Part shown: in pieces, positions 33,800-47,759 of the stretch | Numbering within the stretch: position 1 is the stretch's first letter | Layout: every line of letters begins with the position of its first letter | The notes under the pieces: generated by a model | Database searches by the model: none | The model's input: the letters and a program-made list of their open reading frames with translations, nothing else | What the model was told of the DNA's origin: nothing | Assembly: GCA_963920665.1 (NCBI GenBank) | Contig: OY987269.1 | Location: forward strand, 5,706,501 to 5,770,500 | Source of the DNA: Straminergon stramineum | Lineage: Eukaryota > Streptophyta > Bryopsida > Hypnales > Calliergonaceae | Reading direction: 5' to 3' | Length of the DNA: 64,000 nucleotides | Position numbers and translations under genes: made by a program

Positions 33800-35215
33800 A
33801 GTTACAAGCAAAAAGCATTGAGTTCAGTGATTTGTCCGTCCATTGCTACATGAGAAATCTGCTGCAAGATTGGCCCAGGTTTTAAAAGTGAAAAGAAAAA
33901 TAAAAATGGTCGGGTTGGTGCAACCTCCGAGAAAACAAAAAATAAAGGTAAACGAGCATATGACAGGAAGAATGATGGTTTAGTTGCCCCTGCTGGCATT
34001 GTTGAAATTTTAATTTTTGTATGTAAAAGACAAATGTAAGAAATAGAGAGAGCAATAGAAATTTTAGATATTTGACAAAGTATAAATTTGCTGAAAAAGT
34101 CGCTTCATGTAATGAATTTACTCTAAGAGGGTGGAAGTGCCTATTGCAATCACTAGTCATTCCATCTCTAGCATCCAAGACATTGATTGTGGCCACTAAC
34201 TCAACCTTAAGTAGCCCAGATCTCATTTATTGAAAAAAACAACCATGTCATAGGTTGATGCAAGATTGTAATGGATCATTCTTTAGGTGTTTGTCATGAG
34301 TGGTTTGCATATCATAGGTTGGTTTGCCTTATCAATAGAGTGGTAAAATATTTTTTAAAAACAACACTAGTAGAAAGGTTGACTTGGAGTATCAAGCAAG
34401 GAGACAAGAGAGAGGAGAGAGAGAATAAACTCTAGCTCTTTCTTGTTTAGAGCCAAACCCTAGTAGAAACATGATCTATGTAGACTAGGGAAATGACCCA
34501 CAAGAAGACCCACAAGACAAATTTGAGTATTGGTGGATCTTCTCATAGTCATTTCCCTAATCTTGTGGACCATATTTATACTAGTAAGAGTTCTCGAAGA
34601 ATCTCACTGTTCCAGTTCCCTTTAAAAATCCAGGAATATCAAGCAATGAGATAAGAGCTTGCTGCCAAAGGTTTGTATAGACACCAAGCTAGTGTTCATA
34701 TGGACCTTTGGCACCAAACTTTAACATTATTTTTTGGTGCTTTGAGACCACCTTTCAACTAGTACAAAAATGTAGACTATTTTTTTTAATCAATTTTCAA
34801 TACAATAGCTTTTTAACTAGATACAACATATTTAATTAGGAGATAAATTCTTCCTTCAATGGTTGCTCAAAGTTTTAGAGCTCCTCTAGGTAATGAATCT
34901 AATACTAGTGGACTTGGACCACCTGAATAGCTCAAGGTGAAATCTTCCATGGGAACTCAAGCCCCTTTCGAGGCCTCAATGTTTTCTGAATGCAAAGAAT
35001 ACCAATTCACTAAATGTCCAATTTGTATAAATAAAGATACATACAAATGAAGTAAAGGTATTTGCCCCTCTAATTTTACACAATGCCAATTTCTTGTGAC
35101 ATTGAGATTGGCAAGTCTCTTTCATTGATATTTTTACTAAATCAAGTATTTCAAAATCCTCCCTCCATTCAAGGGGAAAAAATAAGGGCCAACTATTGAA
35201 TTAATCTTTGATCTT
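33800..35215. other. Repeat DNA, no recognised gene
   Basis: Family I lies at 34160-34300. Around 34475-34570 is an imperfect inverted repeat (CTAGGGAAATGAC and GTCATTTCCCTAAT) in a context related to 25.4 kb and 56.3 kb. The rest is AT-rich. Confidence 0.4.
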
Positions 35216-35221
35216 CTCAAA

Positions 35222-35472
35222 AACCAACAAGGGAGTTTGCAATGAAACCATGTTTCATTTGTTTCAAAAAAAACAAAAAAACCAACAAGGGAGTTTGCAA
35301 TGAAACCATGTTTCATTTGTTTCAAAAAAAACAAAAAAACCAACAAGGGAGTTTGCAATGAAACCATGTTTCATTTGTTTCAAAAAAAAAACAAAAAAAA
35401 ACAAGGGAGTTTGCAATGAAACCATGTTTCATTTGTTTCAAAAAAACAAAAAAAACAACAACAAGGGAGGCA
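35222..35472 (+). repeat. Tandem array, about 58-60-bp unit, four and a partial copies
   Basis: Each unit contains CAACAAGGGAGTTTGCAATG then AAACCATGTTTCATTTG then TTTCAAAA and an A-rich linker of variable length. Copies start near 35224, 35282, 35341, 35400 and 35460 (the last truncated). The units are nearly identical apart from the A tracts, so the expansion is recent. Open frames through it on either strand are repeat artefacts. Confidence 0.9.
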
Positions 35473-35479
35473 AGGTTTC

Positions 35480-37610
35480 ATTAAAACAAGGGGAAAAAAA
35501 GCATAGATGTGAGTGCAACTTCACACAAACCAAGCAACTCACTATTTAAGGGTTACCGAAGAAGTGCTTTGTGAAGTTCAAACTTGACTATTCTTCGAAT
35601 TCTCATCTCTTTTCGTCACTCGTTAAGTTATAAGTTTTACCCATTTGTTGTTCACCAACTCTATCCTCTCAGTCTCAGTGCTTCCATAATGGGGATGAGT
35701 TGGTCCGCTCCATGATCGTGCCCCCATTGGAACACACGGAAATGCTAAATTAAGTATTAAAAAAATCACAAACAGTCTGAATAACTTGCAAGCCTCTTCA
35801 GACAGATTGATATGTCATTTGAGCATATGGAATTTCTCGGAATGCTGGAGGACGAGACTCAGGAAGAATTTAAGGGACACGCCAAGCTATGAGATGGGTG
35901 GATATGTTCACCCAAATTTGGCACTGAAATTGATTCCTTGATGTTGAAACTTGTCATGCATATAGGGAAATTCATCCCCTTAGCAACTTGGTAAAAAATT
36001 TAGATAAAGGGGTGCCTAATTTTTGGGAAAATTAGTGATCTAGTTTTGCCCCTCCCCCTACATACAAGGATTGCCAAATTTATAGAAAATCAAGACACTC
36101 CATGCACTTTTATATTTCTTTTTTTGTTAATAATCATAAACATACATTCTAAAGTTTTTTCTCTTGCCATTTTGATCTTTCTAAAGCACAATCTCTTACA
36201 AACAAAACATGTTTTACACACACAACCAACCATGATACTTGATAAAATCTTGACACATAAGATAGAGAATTTTGGTTTTGGAGGTTAAGACAAGGATTTA
36301 GGTAAATGTAGTTGTCTTACAGGAAAGTAGCAAAAAACATCCAAAAATTTTAAGAACAATTTGGATGAATGCCTAATTTAATTTAATTCTATTTTAAAAC
36401 TATTTGATTTTAATATATTATTCTGGATTGCCTAAATATTTTTGCAATTTAATTAATTATTAGAAAAAATTGCCCAAGCTACTAAGAAGCTACGGTATAT
36501 GCTTTGGATGATGCATGTATAAGAGCATCTCCACCTTTTCTCTATAAACAACTTTGGTATGAATTGGGTTATGTTCAAGCTTTATTTAGTCCCTTAGCCC
36601 ACTACAAGCTCGCCATCGTCCAATTCTAGAGTAGGCTCTTCAAAAACCATGTTGTATGTGGAATTGTGCCATGCCCATGCATTTCTTCTTGTGCATGAAT
36701 TGAAGAAATCCCTTGCTTTCATGATCATGTCTTACTGGCATGATTGTGAATAGACTTTATTGACTATACTTTGCTCTCTAAACTTATTGTAAATCTAGGC
36801 AAACTAGGATAAAAAGGGAGCTCTTCATTGTATGTTAGGTTTTAGGTCTCTTATTATCACCTTTACTATTTTTTTAGAGTATGTTCTTCAAATGTTTAAA
36901 AAATTGGTAGTTAGAAGGTAATGTTTAGTTATTTAAAACACTTAAATAATTTGCTAAATACTAAGTGGTCACTTATTCAATTTGGTCAAATATTAAAGAA
37001 GTTATGTTTATTGGAATTTTGTCTTCCTTCCAAGTTGAAATTTATATAATAAAACAAGATGGATTAACATGGAATATTTATATTAAGGGAGTTACAAAAC
37101 TAATCCTAATGATTTTTATAAAGTAATCAAGAACATTTAAGACAAATCAATGTGTATAGAATTAGCACCCTTAAAAAAATTCTAGTATTAACCACTTCAA
37201 GAGTTCAAGGTTAAAATAATGATATCTTTTAAAAGTAGGAATTGTTCAAGAAGATCAAATGTAAAAAATCTTGGAAACTGTATTGAAATATAGTACAAAA
37301 CATGACCAACTTGTGGCATTCACATAGAAATAGATTTATTTAAAATTTCAAAACCAAAATATATGTCATGATTTTTTTGAAAATTTGAATATTTTCAAAT
37401 GATAAATGCACTTTCCTTGAAAATTTAGAAAATCATATAGTTCATGACATACATAACAATCTTGACTAGAAGTGGCACAACACCTTTGAGAATGATATCT
37501 ATTCTAATAGGAATTGTTTAGAACAAATTAGTGTTGAATAAAAATAAGTGAAGAGAAATGAACACTTTGAATTGATGTACTCTATCATGTAAAGACTTAT
37601 TAGCTTAATC
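35480..37610. other. Mostly AT-rich DNA, no recognised gene
   Basis: 35560-35920 is GC-balanced but shows no frame I recognise. The frame at 36046-36288 is low-complexity and hydrophobic with no family match. A GAGCATCTCCACC string at 36523 resembles a Tourist-like MITE end, but I found no partner. Confidence 0.35.
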
Positions 37611-37618
37611 CTGGAAGG

Positions 37619-37841
37619 GCTTGAAAGCCCTTTGTGATTGTGTAGTATATTATATATTTGTTGGTATTTGATCAAAAAAACATTGACCAAATACTTTTCT
37701 ATACAAAGAAAATTAGTAATCATGATAGTACATAAATAAAAATATAGATCATATTTCATATATTACACCACAATTGAAAAGTTACAAAGCTAAATACAGG
37801 TCGTACAGAAGGACCACAAAGGGCTTTCATTCTTTCAAGAG
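37619..37841. mobile_element. TTAA-flanked MITE, 223 bp, GAAAGCCCTTTGTG arms
   Basis: TTAA lies at 37615-37618 and 37842-37845. The left end (TCCTGGAAGGGCTTGAAAGC...) and reverse-complemented right end (CTCTTGAAAGAATGAAAGC...) share TGAAAGCCCTTTGTG with one offset. The element lacks the CCCCTAAA start of the other families. Confidence 0.65.
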
Positions 37842-37849
37842 TTAAACTA

Positions 37850-40800
37850 CAATGCAAGAGCTCTATACAAGCTACATTTTGTACATAGAATATTTGTATA
37901 TAGTATACTTGGCACTATACTACAACATCTATGTTCTATGCTCAAAGACCCCTTTTCTACTACCACAACTTATTTTATTTTTGCTTGTAATTCTAATTCA
38001 CGATTTTCTTTCATAGTGGAAATTTAAATATCAATAAATAATACTAATTCTACGTATGAATTTTTTTAAGTGACACTAATTTGTAGGTGACATTGGTTTC
38101 TGTAGCATCACGAAAAGGATAAATCAACCTAGTGATTTTTGAAATGGAATCCTCTTTCTACGAACACTAGTATTGTTGTTTCATGTCTCCTCACACAAGT
38201 ATAACAACTCCATCACCATAGAGTTGCTAAATTGAATTGACTATTCATAAAGGATAGAATCATGTATGAGTTGGAGAAGGCAACAACCAAAAAGTAGGTA
38301 CACCGAAGTGGCATTCCAAAGTGTAACATGGGTTTCATTTTTTCATTTATTCATTAATGTCAAAATCAAATTTCTATACAAATTTAAGAGACAAATAGCG
38401 AAATTTGAGGAAAATAAGTAAGAACTTTGTCGAAAACTTCATTAATAAAGGGCTAGTGTTGGAAGGGTTTTGAATTTGTGTCCAACATGCTTAGAATGTC
38501 AAGAGTTAGTGCAACACATGAATTACACCATTTGGGACTCATACTCACAATATCAAAATGCTTGTAATAGATATTATATCCATATATGGTACTTTGAATT
38601 GTTAGCAATGTTGTTGACAAATAAATGAATTGCTATTAGTGCCTCAAACCATTTCAAAGCCCACTTCTTCTATACATGTATGTCAAGGGTAAACAAAATT
38701 ATAACAATAAAATTGTTTATGCTTTGACAAATCTCTTAAATTTGAAAGAACACGACATTCTAATTACAATGAAGAAATGACGAATTGTGAAATAATTACA
38801 AGAATACATAACCAAAATCATCATTAATTCATATAAGTGTAAACGAATCACTTTGGGTGAAAAAAATTATTATTTTGTCATTGCAAAGACAAAAGCCATG
38901 TCACACTATAGTAATATACTAACTTTTTAGCATCATAACATCTATAGTGGCATAGTCTAAGGTAACTACACCTAATTTTGACCCCTTTCTAAAATGTACT
39001 CCCATTATTCATAAGAGTCGAGGGTTGATTTTAGAAACAACTATTTTCAAGTCCTTTGAATATTTATAGTTTATTCATAAAGTGTCCAAAAAAATTCATT
39101 TTAAGACCTCACAAAAAGTTTTCCAATACAATAATGGAAACCATTCTGAATTGCTAATTCGGTAGATTTTAGGTGTAATTACCTTACCAATTACGCCACT
39201 ACAGTTAATGAGATGCAAAGGCGATGCAACCTCAACAATTTTTTTTGGTTTTATTTAATTTGGGTGATGAAGTAATTTAATTACATGCATGGGCATGGAT
39301 GTAATATGAAAGATGGAAATGAAAATTAATTATAAATTCATTCAAAAGTTTGTACATACCACATCAAAATTTGTTGTTATTTAATGACGTCATCTACAAA
39401 GAAAGGTTGAGCATATTTCCATATACTCCCTCACAAAAAATTTAGCACTTTTCTGTGACTTTTTAATATTAACCAAAAAAATAAGGGGCCCTGGACCTGT
39501 AGTACTTTCAACTTAGAAGCTCTAATTTTCTGAAGCATGGGGTTTAAGTAAATTACTGCACTCAAGCTTCTTACAAGACTTGGGTACAATGAGAGTAGCC
39601 ATGTCCCTCAGAAAGTGACATGCTACCCAAAGTATTTAATTAGTCACTCTTGCTGTCCCTACATTCTTACTAGTGTACATACATATGCCAAGTGTTCTAA
39701 GGTGAAGGAACCTATTACCTCCCTCATGTACCCATGGGGTACATTTCAGAGGGAAAATGTACCCAACATGTACATGAGGGTGGAATTGAGAATGTGGCGG
39801 TAATGGGTTGGTTTACCTTATAAGTTGTACAAATGCAAGGAAATGCTTCTTATGAGTCTCATGAAGAAATACTTCAACTTCTAAAGTCTCGTTGTTCCCT
39901 TATGGAGCAAATGAAAGTTTGGGGTAGGTTCCTATAATCTCAATTTTTGGTGAGATTTTCTGAATTTCTTTTGGTTAAAATAGAAAAATACTTTAGCTTT
40001 TTGTAAATATAATTTTTATTTCAATCAATGCTTGGGAGCAAAAGTTATGCCATCTAAGGCACAAAATTTACCTTCTTGGGCAAAAAAAATCAACAAAATT
40101 TGAAATAAATCCATACCTTAAGTTAGGTTGTTTGTTTTGTTTTGTTTGTTTATTATGGTGAGATCTCTTGGACCGTGCCTCTTGAGGTTGCATTCTTGGT
40201 ACCATTGGAAAGCTCTTTGCGAGGAGGGGTGCACAGACTTGGTTGTGTGGTGTTCTCACTCATAGTAGACAAATATTGAATTTCAAAAGCTTTGATGGAT
40301 TAGAAAATTGGGAAATTACCTTTATTTTTGTTTTGGTTGTGGCAATGATACATGGCTCACTAGTTTAAATTGAAAGATTTGTTTCTCATGTATAATATGT
40401 ATTTGTCTACATGGAAGGCTTTGATGGGTGAAAGTATGAAACATTTGATTGTACTATTTTGTATCACATGTTGTGCGTTAAACATAAAATTGAGCACAAC
40501 TCCTAGGTATTTTTCTTTTTTTACTTGTAATCCATGTTGAAGGTGAATCATACATTGCCTAAGTAAATCATATTTTGTAAACTTTTTATAAAACATTTAC
40601 TATTTATTACACGATTTATTTAATTAAGCACACTTTAGATTTTAGAGTTTTTTAGTATTGTAATGAGTTTCGAATGGTGATTTTCACTTTAAAATTTGGT
40701 CACCATAATCATCTACAAATTTTGCAAGAATTTGTTGTTCAAAGGATTAAAAAATAAATAGATTTATTGTCTTCTACAAAGATGCAAAGAAAGCTCTATT

Positions 40801-42900
40801 GTATGCACATTTCTAGACATCCAAAAATACACTTTCTATAATTTTTTTTGTGAAATTCTATTGCCATCAAAAATTTTAAAATTAAAATTTTTTGTTATAT
40901 ATATTTTTGAATATTTTAATTATTTTCTAGCAATTTAAACTAAAGCAAGAAGTTGTCATTTATTTTTTGTAAATGTATTTTGGAGTAAATTGTTTTTAGG
41001 TTCCAATTTTTGGAAATACAATTTTGTTTTGTTTTTATAATTATATTTATTTTATTTAAAAGAAAAACTCTAGTACTCCTAGTCTTGCCTCGCCAAAGCT
41101 CTAGTATTCTAATTAGATGAATTTCACTGAATATAATGAGCAAAATCCCTAGAAGTTATGTTCAATTTTGTGTTGAATGCACAACATGGCATTGGGACTA
41201 AGGGATAAAGGGTGGAGAGACTAAATATGGTAGACAAGCTGTTACAATAAGTGTAAGAATTTGAATAGTATAAAATCCTTTACAATAATTTCGATGATTG
41301 TGGGATGAATGGAGATGAAAATGGAAAATACATGATATTTTAGATAGTATGAAAATATTGTAGACCACATGATATTGATTTTATCAAAAATATTGTGAAC
41401 TTTTATATTATTGTATCTTACAAATTAATATAATTTCCAAATTAGTTCAAGTGAGCATTTCTCTTGAGGAGCGCATTGATTGAATTAAATTGTGTTGTTG
41501 AAAGGAGGTCTTGAAGCATATAGCTACAATGTCAAAGTTTGATACCAAATGTCTAAATGGGCACTAGTTTGGCATCCATAAGGGCCTTTTGTATCAAAGC
41601 ATGATTCTTTGCTTCTCCAAACCTCCTTTCCTACTAGTGCTATGAACATGTAGTCAAAACTTTAAATTCCTTCATTGTCTATGCTCTATTTTGCCATTGA
41701 TTATGAATGATGATTTTGTATCTAATTTTTTTCAATGTTGACCTCAAGTATCTTCTACAAGTCATAAAATCTTAGATTTTTTTGTGAACATTTGAAATTG
41801 TCATGAACTTTTGAAGAAGTGAAGAAAATTCACATTATATAAATGATAAGTTTCAAAAATCTAAAAATTTCACCATGGACGTATATCATGGTGTATTACA
41901 TCATAGTGTAAACCAAACTTTTGTGTCATTCTATACCTAAAAACTTAGTGAAGGCTCTAAACTTCACAACACAATGAAATATGTATCAAAGAAAGAATTT
42001 AAAGTTTTCAAGCAAAGTGAAAACTAGACTAGGATGTATTATATCATAATTTTTTCTCAAAGGAAGAATAAAAAATATTTCAATTGACAAGATTAGTTTT
42101 TTAAGCGAAAATCCCCCCAAACTAAAATAAATTATTTGATGATCTACATTTTAGAAAAAACAACTTGTATTTAATTGAAAAATAAACAACCTGACTTAAA
42201 TTTCACTCAACTAATATGTGGATATATCTATAATATAATTATACATTAAAAGCATATCCATGATTTTTTTTCCATCATATAAAAGATCTACAAATTCAAA
42301 GGACTGTGGCCCCTTTTCTCTCATAGTAGGGCATGCTTGTTGATCAAAACTTCATCCTTTCTTTGCAGTGAAATTCAATGTCATTTCAATGTCAAAAAAC
42401 AAAATAAAATATTTTGAGGGGTCAAAATTAATGTTACGTTGCATGCAAATTTAGGGACAACTATAAAAATATTGTCACTAGGAAATTTCTTTCTAGTTAA
42501 AAATAAAATATAACATAACAATATTTCAAACTAAATAAGAGTGACTTTAGTAAATTAGTATTATAAATTCTAATAGATATATAAATTATCAAGGTAGTAG
42601 AAATAAGGTCTATGTAGACCAAGAAACATCCTCACAAGAGGAATCACAACTATTGTACCTAGTGGTTAGGGTTGGCATCCCTTACCAAAGTTTTCATTAC
42701 AATTGCCTAACAATAGAATGATTTGTTTTTCTTCCCAAACAATTCTTTTTGAAAAAAAAATATCCCACAAATTATCGGACCTATTTATAGAAAAATATAT
42801 AATTTTCAATCATGATCGATGCAAGACATTAAATCCTCCATTCGAATTAGGCCTTGTAGGATAATTTTGTAGGTAATCCAGGGGCAAGAGTAAAAAATGC
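37850..42900. other. Very AT-rich DNA, no gene recognised
   Basis: Apart from the small element at 39700-39818 and a family C fragment (inverted) near 39890-40110, I see only AT-rich sequence with short biased frames and no coding signal. Confidence 0.4.
39700..39818. mobile_element. Hairpin MITE, 119 bp, family J
   Basis: The left end AGGTGAAGGAACCTATTACC pairs with the reverse complement of the right end AGGTAAACCAACCCATTACC, with TA on both sides. Inner arms (CCTCATGTAC and GTACATGAGG) complete a foldback. It is related to 26317-26748. Confidence 0.65.
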
Positions 42901-43102
42901 CCCCTATTTTTGAGCCATGTATAGGGTTTGTTGTAGATCTCTTCTAACTATTTTGGGGTCTCTAATTTCAAATATGAATTCAAATTTTGCAAAAAAAATA
43001 ATGTGCAAAAAATTAAAAAATTCTTGCATTTTCCCCAAGATAAATTTGCTCATGTGGGGCCCAGTTCAAATGGTGGATTTAACATCCTCTGTGATCTATT
43101 AG

Positions 43103-43495
43103 GTAAGGGAGGCAACCCATTTCCAACCACTCAAGCGGTCACACCTATCTGGAGGGCGAGTTTCTTCGGGGGTGAAATTTTCCAGTGTGCAGGAATAGAG
43201 TTAAGAAGGTTTCCATAATTTTCTAGATTTTTATTTTGCAAAACAATACTACTACGAATTTTTGAGCGGAAAATTCTGTTCCTCCCACTCTGGTTATGTA
43301 GACCTTCATGTTTCCCAGACGGACTGGTTGCAAAATCCACCCAAAAATGAAGAGTGCTGTAAAACAATCACAATGTGCCACAACTGCACAAGGAATTGTG
43401 CTGTAATTAATCACTGTCATCTCCTCCTGCGCAGAAAGAGAGTAGTCTATATTCCCAAAAGGGGTCAGTGATCAGGAATGGGTTGCCTCCCTTAC
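43103..43495. mobile_element. MITE with 20-bp identical ends GTAAGGGAGGCAACCCATT
   Basis: The left end and the reverse complement of the right end share GTAAGGGAGGCAACCCATT exactly, then diverge. No clear target duplication is visible. The interior is GC-balanced and has short frames with no domain. The ends resemble those of family J (CAACCCATT), so a relationship is possible. Confidence 0.7.
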
Positions 43496-44400
43496 AGTAG
43501 TCTAATTGGTTACGGAAGTGTTTCTTGTCATGGAACATTTCTAAGTTACGGTCCACGCACACAGACCTCGTCTCCGCTCAACAACAGTGATAACTTCGAA
43601 CATTCTTTCAACTTTTGACATCAGTAGTCAGTGTATCTTCCGACGGACTCTTACTTATCTTACTTACTGCTACAATCTAGGGAAAAGAATCCTGAACACA
43701 TCTGCGATTCCCGAGAATTGCATAACTTAGCCTACATCATATAACCACATTTGAAGGAAAAAAAAACAGTCTTCCGGCCAGCCGGTGATTGGGTGCAGCT
43801 CCATGTGATGGACAAGCCCCCCATTGACCCGGGATTTTTTTTGTATGAATTGTGGTCGCCGGTCGGGCACTTGGGCAAGCCAACAAGCACTCAATCGCAT
43901 CATGCTGGATGATTTATTTTTTCTGATTCCCAGGTGTTCCCCACCCACCGGTGATAATAACAAATGCCATGAGAGAGGAATTGAGAGACCTAAAGGATGA
44001 AGGAAGCCTCCCACCTGCAATATTTAATTGACGTGTCCCCGTCGGTCGTCGCGCTTACTCACTCGCCTACGAACAATTGCAGCGAGGTCATTGTACAGTG
44101 GGATCCACATTCATTGCAACAGTCTTGGCTTTGGGGAAGGTGACTGACGGACAGATGACGGATGACTTCCCTCCACGGTTGGTCGGTCGGTCGGGTCGGT
44201 CGGTCTTTCTTGGGGCTGGCGTTGGGCAACAGGTTGATAACAATCATGCTGGTCATGTCCCGTCGGAATTTCAAGAAAATCAATTGGAAAAGCCCAGATG
44301 ATGGAGATACGAGATGAGACAATCAAGGACAGGATACAATATAGTTACCGGTATTTGGTCGGTATTTGGTCGTTGTGTACAAACACATGTAAGGTGTACA
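43496..44400. other. GC-rich single-copy-looking island with GGTC microsatellite
   Basis: The composition is clearly richer in G and C than the flanks. A GGTC/GGTCGGTC run lies at about 44177-44204. Frames on both strands (for example 43727-44020 minus, 44059-44322 minus, 44077-44301 plus) overlap each other and match no family I know. It could be a non-coding transcript or a decayed gene. Confidence 0.3.
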
Positions 44401-44419
44401 ATCTATTTCCGAGGAGGGT

Positions 44420-44810
44420 CCCATTAGCGTAAGATAGGGTGGCCTATTTTCTATCACCGAGGGGAATATGGTGCAACTTCAAGAATGCTTGACGAGTAAC
44501 ACATTGACATGTAATGAAGTTGTGAAGATTAGTTTTTAGTGTTGCACTTATTGAAAATAGGTTCGTCTGTACATCAAAAATAGGTTGGATTGTAATATGC
44601 ACTTCTGTAATTTCTACTCATTCCAAACTTGATGAAAAAAAATAAGCAAAAAGTAGTGCAATTTTTATTATCTCTATTCCCTGACCGAAGAAAATTACCC
44701 CCCACACCTCCATCACTCAATCAAACACATGCTATTTAAACGCTTAACATTATCAAAAATAGATTGTTTACCTTATCCATTTGTTTTCAATGAATTTGGA
44801 GTCTTGTGTT
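44420..44810 (+). repeat. Dispersed repeat R2, second part
   Basis: It is homologous to 12980-13390 in the same order (GAGGGGAATATG, AACACATTGACA, the GATGAAAAAAAATNAGCAAAAA stretch, then a C-rich tract). Confidence 0.65.
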
Positions 44811-44823
44811 GTAATACATGTTA

Positions 44824-44941
44824 CTCCCTCCATCCCACTATAAAACTCCGAATAAGAAATAATGCAGGAACCACTCAAAAGGCTTCATTTAATGATTTTG
44901 ATTGATGATTGTTGAGTTTTTTTAAAGGATGGAGTGAATAG
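44824..44941. mobile_element. Stowaway-like MITE, about 118 bp
   Basis: It starts CTCCCTCCATCCCACTATAA after TA, the hallmark of Stowaway (Tc1/mariner) MITEs. The right side has AAAGGATGGAGTGAATAG followed by TA. The ends pair imperfectly because of a short insertion. Confidence 0.6.
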
Positions 44942-44974
44942 TATATGTATAAGAGGCCCAAGACGGAATCTCAA

Positions 44975-47700
44975 AATGAATTGAGTTCAAGTCAACACTC
45001 TCATATTGGTAGGTCAAATTCATGATGCATTAATAGTAGATTGGGTCACTACTGCAATTTCTTGTTGCATTTGTTATTTCATATTGCATTATTGTTGTAT
45101 CACATTCTATCCAAACTATTGTACAATCTCAAATGTACACTCGAGGGTTTTCTAAAAATATCATGTACATTAGAAATTAGCAAGTAGTATAGAATGAGAT
45201 ATTGTAACAAAATATTTCAATATTAGTATAGAATGAGATATAAGGTAGAATTATCCTTTTCATTATCCTCCAAATTACATGACCTATTGGATATTCAAGT
45301 AATTTATCTTTACATCTTGATTTAGTCAAAAGCATAAAGTGATGTGATTAGGCATAGAACATAGTAGTACATTGATAACAAAAGTATTCATCTTGAAGTT
45401 GATACTGGCGGTATTGAAATAGTTGACCAAAGTTCTAATAAATGTCATATTCCATCTTTGAATGATATTTGTGGATATACAAACTCAAATGAGTCAAAAT
45501 AAGCTCCGAAAGCACAAGAAGATCTTAGGTTGATAATAGCTTTGGCGTAGAATAATTCTTAAATACAATGATGTAATTTTAGGATAAAATGCTCATTCAA
45601 AAATAATTTTTTATGTATTGTAAAATGCATAATCTTCAAGAAAATCCACAAATATTGGTGCAATAGATGGTCAAGGCAAAATCATATGGGTAAGATCCCC
45701 ATTATGGCCCATCCCATTGCATCCTCCCTTTACAAATATCCAAGATTTTGTCTTGAAATGTTAGATTGGAACAGATAAAAGATGAGTTTCAAAGAGGGTC
45801 TATAGTGGGTGCCTACCTTACATACTTTTGGATCCATTATGGACCCCAAAAGGGAAATAGTCTTCAATCCATTGTTTTACATATTACATAAAATTCTTTA
45901 TAATTTGACGAATCCTTAACTTTACAAGGACGCTATGGACCTAATAAGCCATGTGAGGTCATAAACTTTTAGGGTTAATATGTGAAATGGACTATTCTAC
46001 ATGTATGTACCCATTTTTAAACAAAACAATGAAACTTAATATATCAAATGATCTAGAGTTCTTGGCTCTTCACACACATATGTGTCTTAAATATTACAAA
46101 GTTTATCAATCAAAACATTTTTGGAGACACTTTGAATAATCATTGGGTTCTCTTGGTCTATAGAGACTTTGTTTCTACTAGTGGGTTCATTTATCAAAAA
46201 AATGGTTTAAACTTAGAACTTTAAGAATAATTATTGGTCTATGTATTACAAATTTTTCTATTAAGTTTTTTTTATAATAGATAGTCAAGGAACATCAATT
46301 GCATTAAACTAGAAATATTCCATACAAAATTTTGACATTTCCATTAGTATTTTGTGCTAATAGTTATAAAAATTAATAGCTTCTTGTTGCATTTCATTTA
46401 CAACATTGTGCACTTCTAAGCTAGAATTTCCATTCCTATCCACTCCAAATTCCTAAAATATTTTATTTGTTGCTTTGGGGCTTATCAAGTCATTTAAAAT
46501 GGAATTGCATCAATTTGTTTTTTGCAATTGTGGGAGTAAAGAACATATACTAGCCCATGCATTATTGTTGTGTAGACTTGACAATTCCCATAACCAAACA
46601 CACTTCCTTTAGCCCCTAGTGCACCTATAGACAATGCTCTTGGAAAAAATAATCATGTCAATTTAATGAAATTAACATTGATTCCTACAATTTCTTGGAT
46701 CAAAAATAAGAAAATACATTAAAAATTGTCAAAACACAACACTTTCTAAAAGTTAGGCCCTAGCTTTTTTATCCACTTTTTATAATTTATAATTGTAGAA
46801 TCTTATTATTGATTGGTATTAGGGTCTTGCATTAAAAATAGGAGTCTAAAAGTATTGTTTATGTGAGATATGATTGAGCAAAGAAGTACACCATATTTTT
46901 TCCAAGTCTGTTCAAGCTTTGGGCAATGTGTCTTTGTCAAGATTTTGAGTCCCATCCCTCAAATTGTCCTTTGCAAACAACCATCTCAAGACTTTAGATT
47001 TGAATAGAACCTCCAACAAAGAAGAAGTAAGTATATTTTCAAAGCAAAAGAATGCTTTGCTCCACTTGCCTGAATTGGACGGCAAACAAAAAAAATTGGA
47101 TAGATGTTCATACCACCTATTAGATATTTGTAAAAAGTAGATTCCCTATAAGATTATTTAATTGCTTAAGTTCAAAACAAATGAGAGAAATATACCAAAA
47201 TCTAAGACTTCACTTTAGATGCCCCAAACACCTAAAACCATTTTTGAATTAAAAGAGTCTTTGGGATTAAAGAATATTAGTGAAAAACAAATCCCTAATA
47301 GAAAATTAACATACTAACTCTTAAAAGACATAGCAAGTCCAAGGGGCATGTTAAAAAGTCAAACTTAAATTTCACATGAATCTTGATTTAACAAGTCTTT
47401 AAGCTTCATGAAAGCAATTTTATTCTATTTTTTTCTCCAAAATTATTAAAATTAAATAATTTTTGTGACACTCTAAACGTAGCATCTTCAGAACTTAAAA
47501 TACATCAATTTTGAACTTTTCTATTGAATTTCTCTTAGTGGGAATTCAAGGAATACACCAATTACACCATGAAGTTTATCACTATCATCTGCGTTTTTGC
47601 TAGAAAAATTCACAATCATGCAATTTTAAGCATTTTTGAAACTTCTATGATCTTCACCAAGATTATGCATTTGAAAGTTGAAATTTAGAAATTCATAGAA
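44975..47700. other. AT-rich repeat DNA, no gene recognised
   Basis: 44975-45180 is a copy of repeat family G (see 17360-17560). A GGGTGCCTACCTTA string at about 45809 is a lone family F-type end. The rest is AT-rich without coding signal, up to an abrupt composition change near 47760. Confidence 0.45.
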
Positions 47701-47759
47701 ATTTTTGCATGTGAAAAACACCAAAATTTTGGAAAGGTGTGTTTTTAATATAGAAAACT

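Noticed and set aside
35222..35472. CRISPR-like regular repeats
   Set aside because: Units are directly adjacent with A-rich linkers and no unique spacers, and the genome is eukaryotic.
35137..35549. Repetitive frames across the 60-bp tandem array
   Set aside because: They simply translate the repeat unit on each strand.
43727..44326. Several overlapping frames on both strands
   Set aside because: They overlap in different frames, none resembles a known protein, and the GGTC repeat makes one of them low-complexity.
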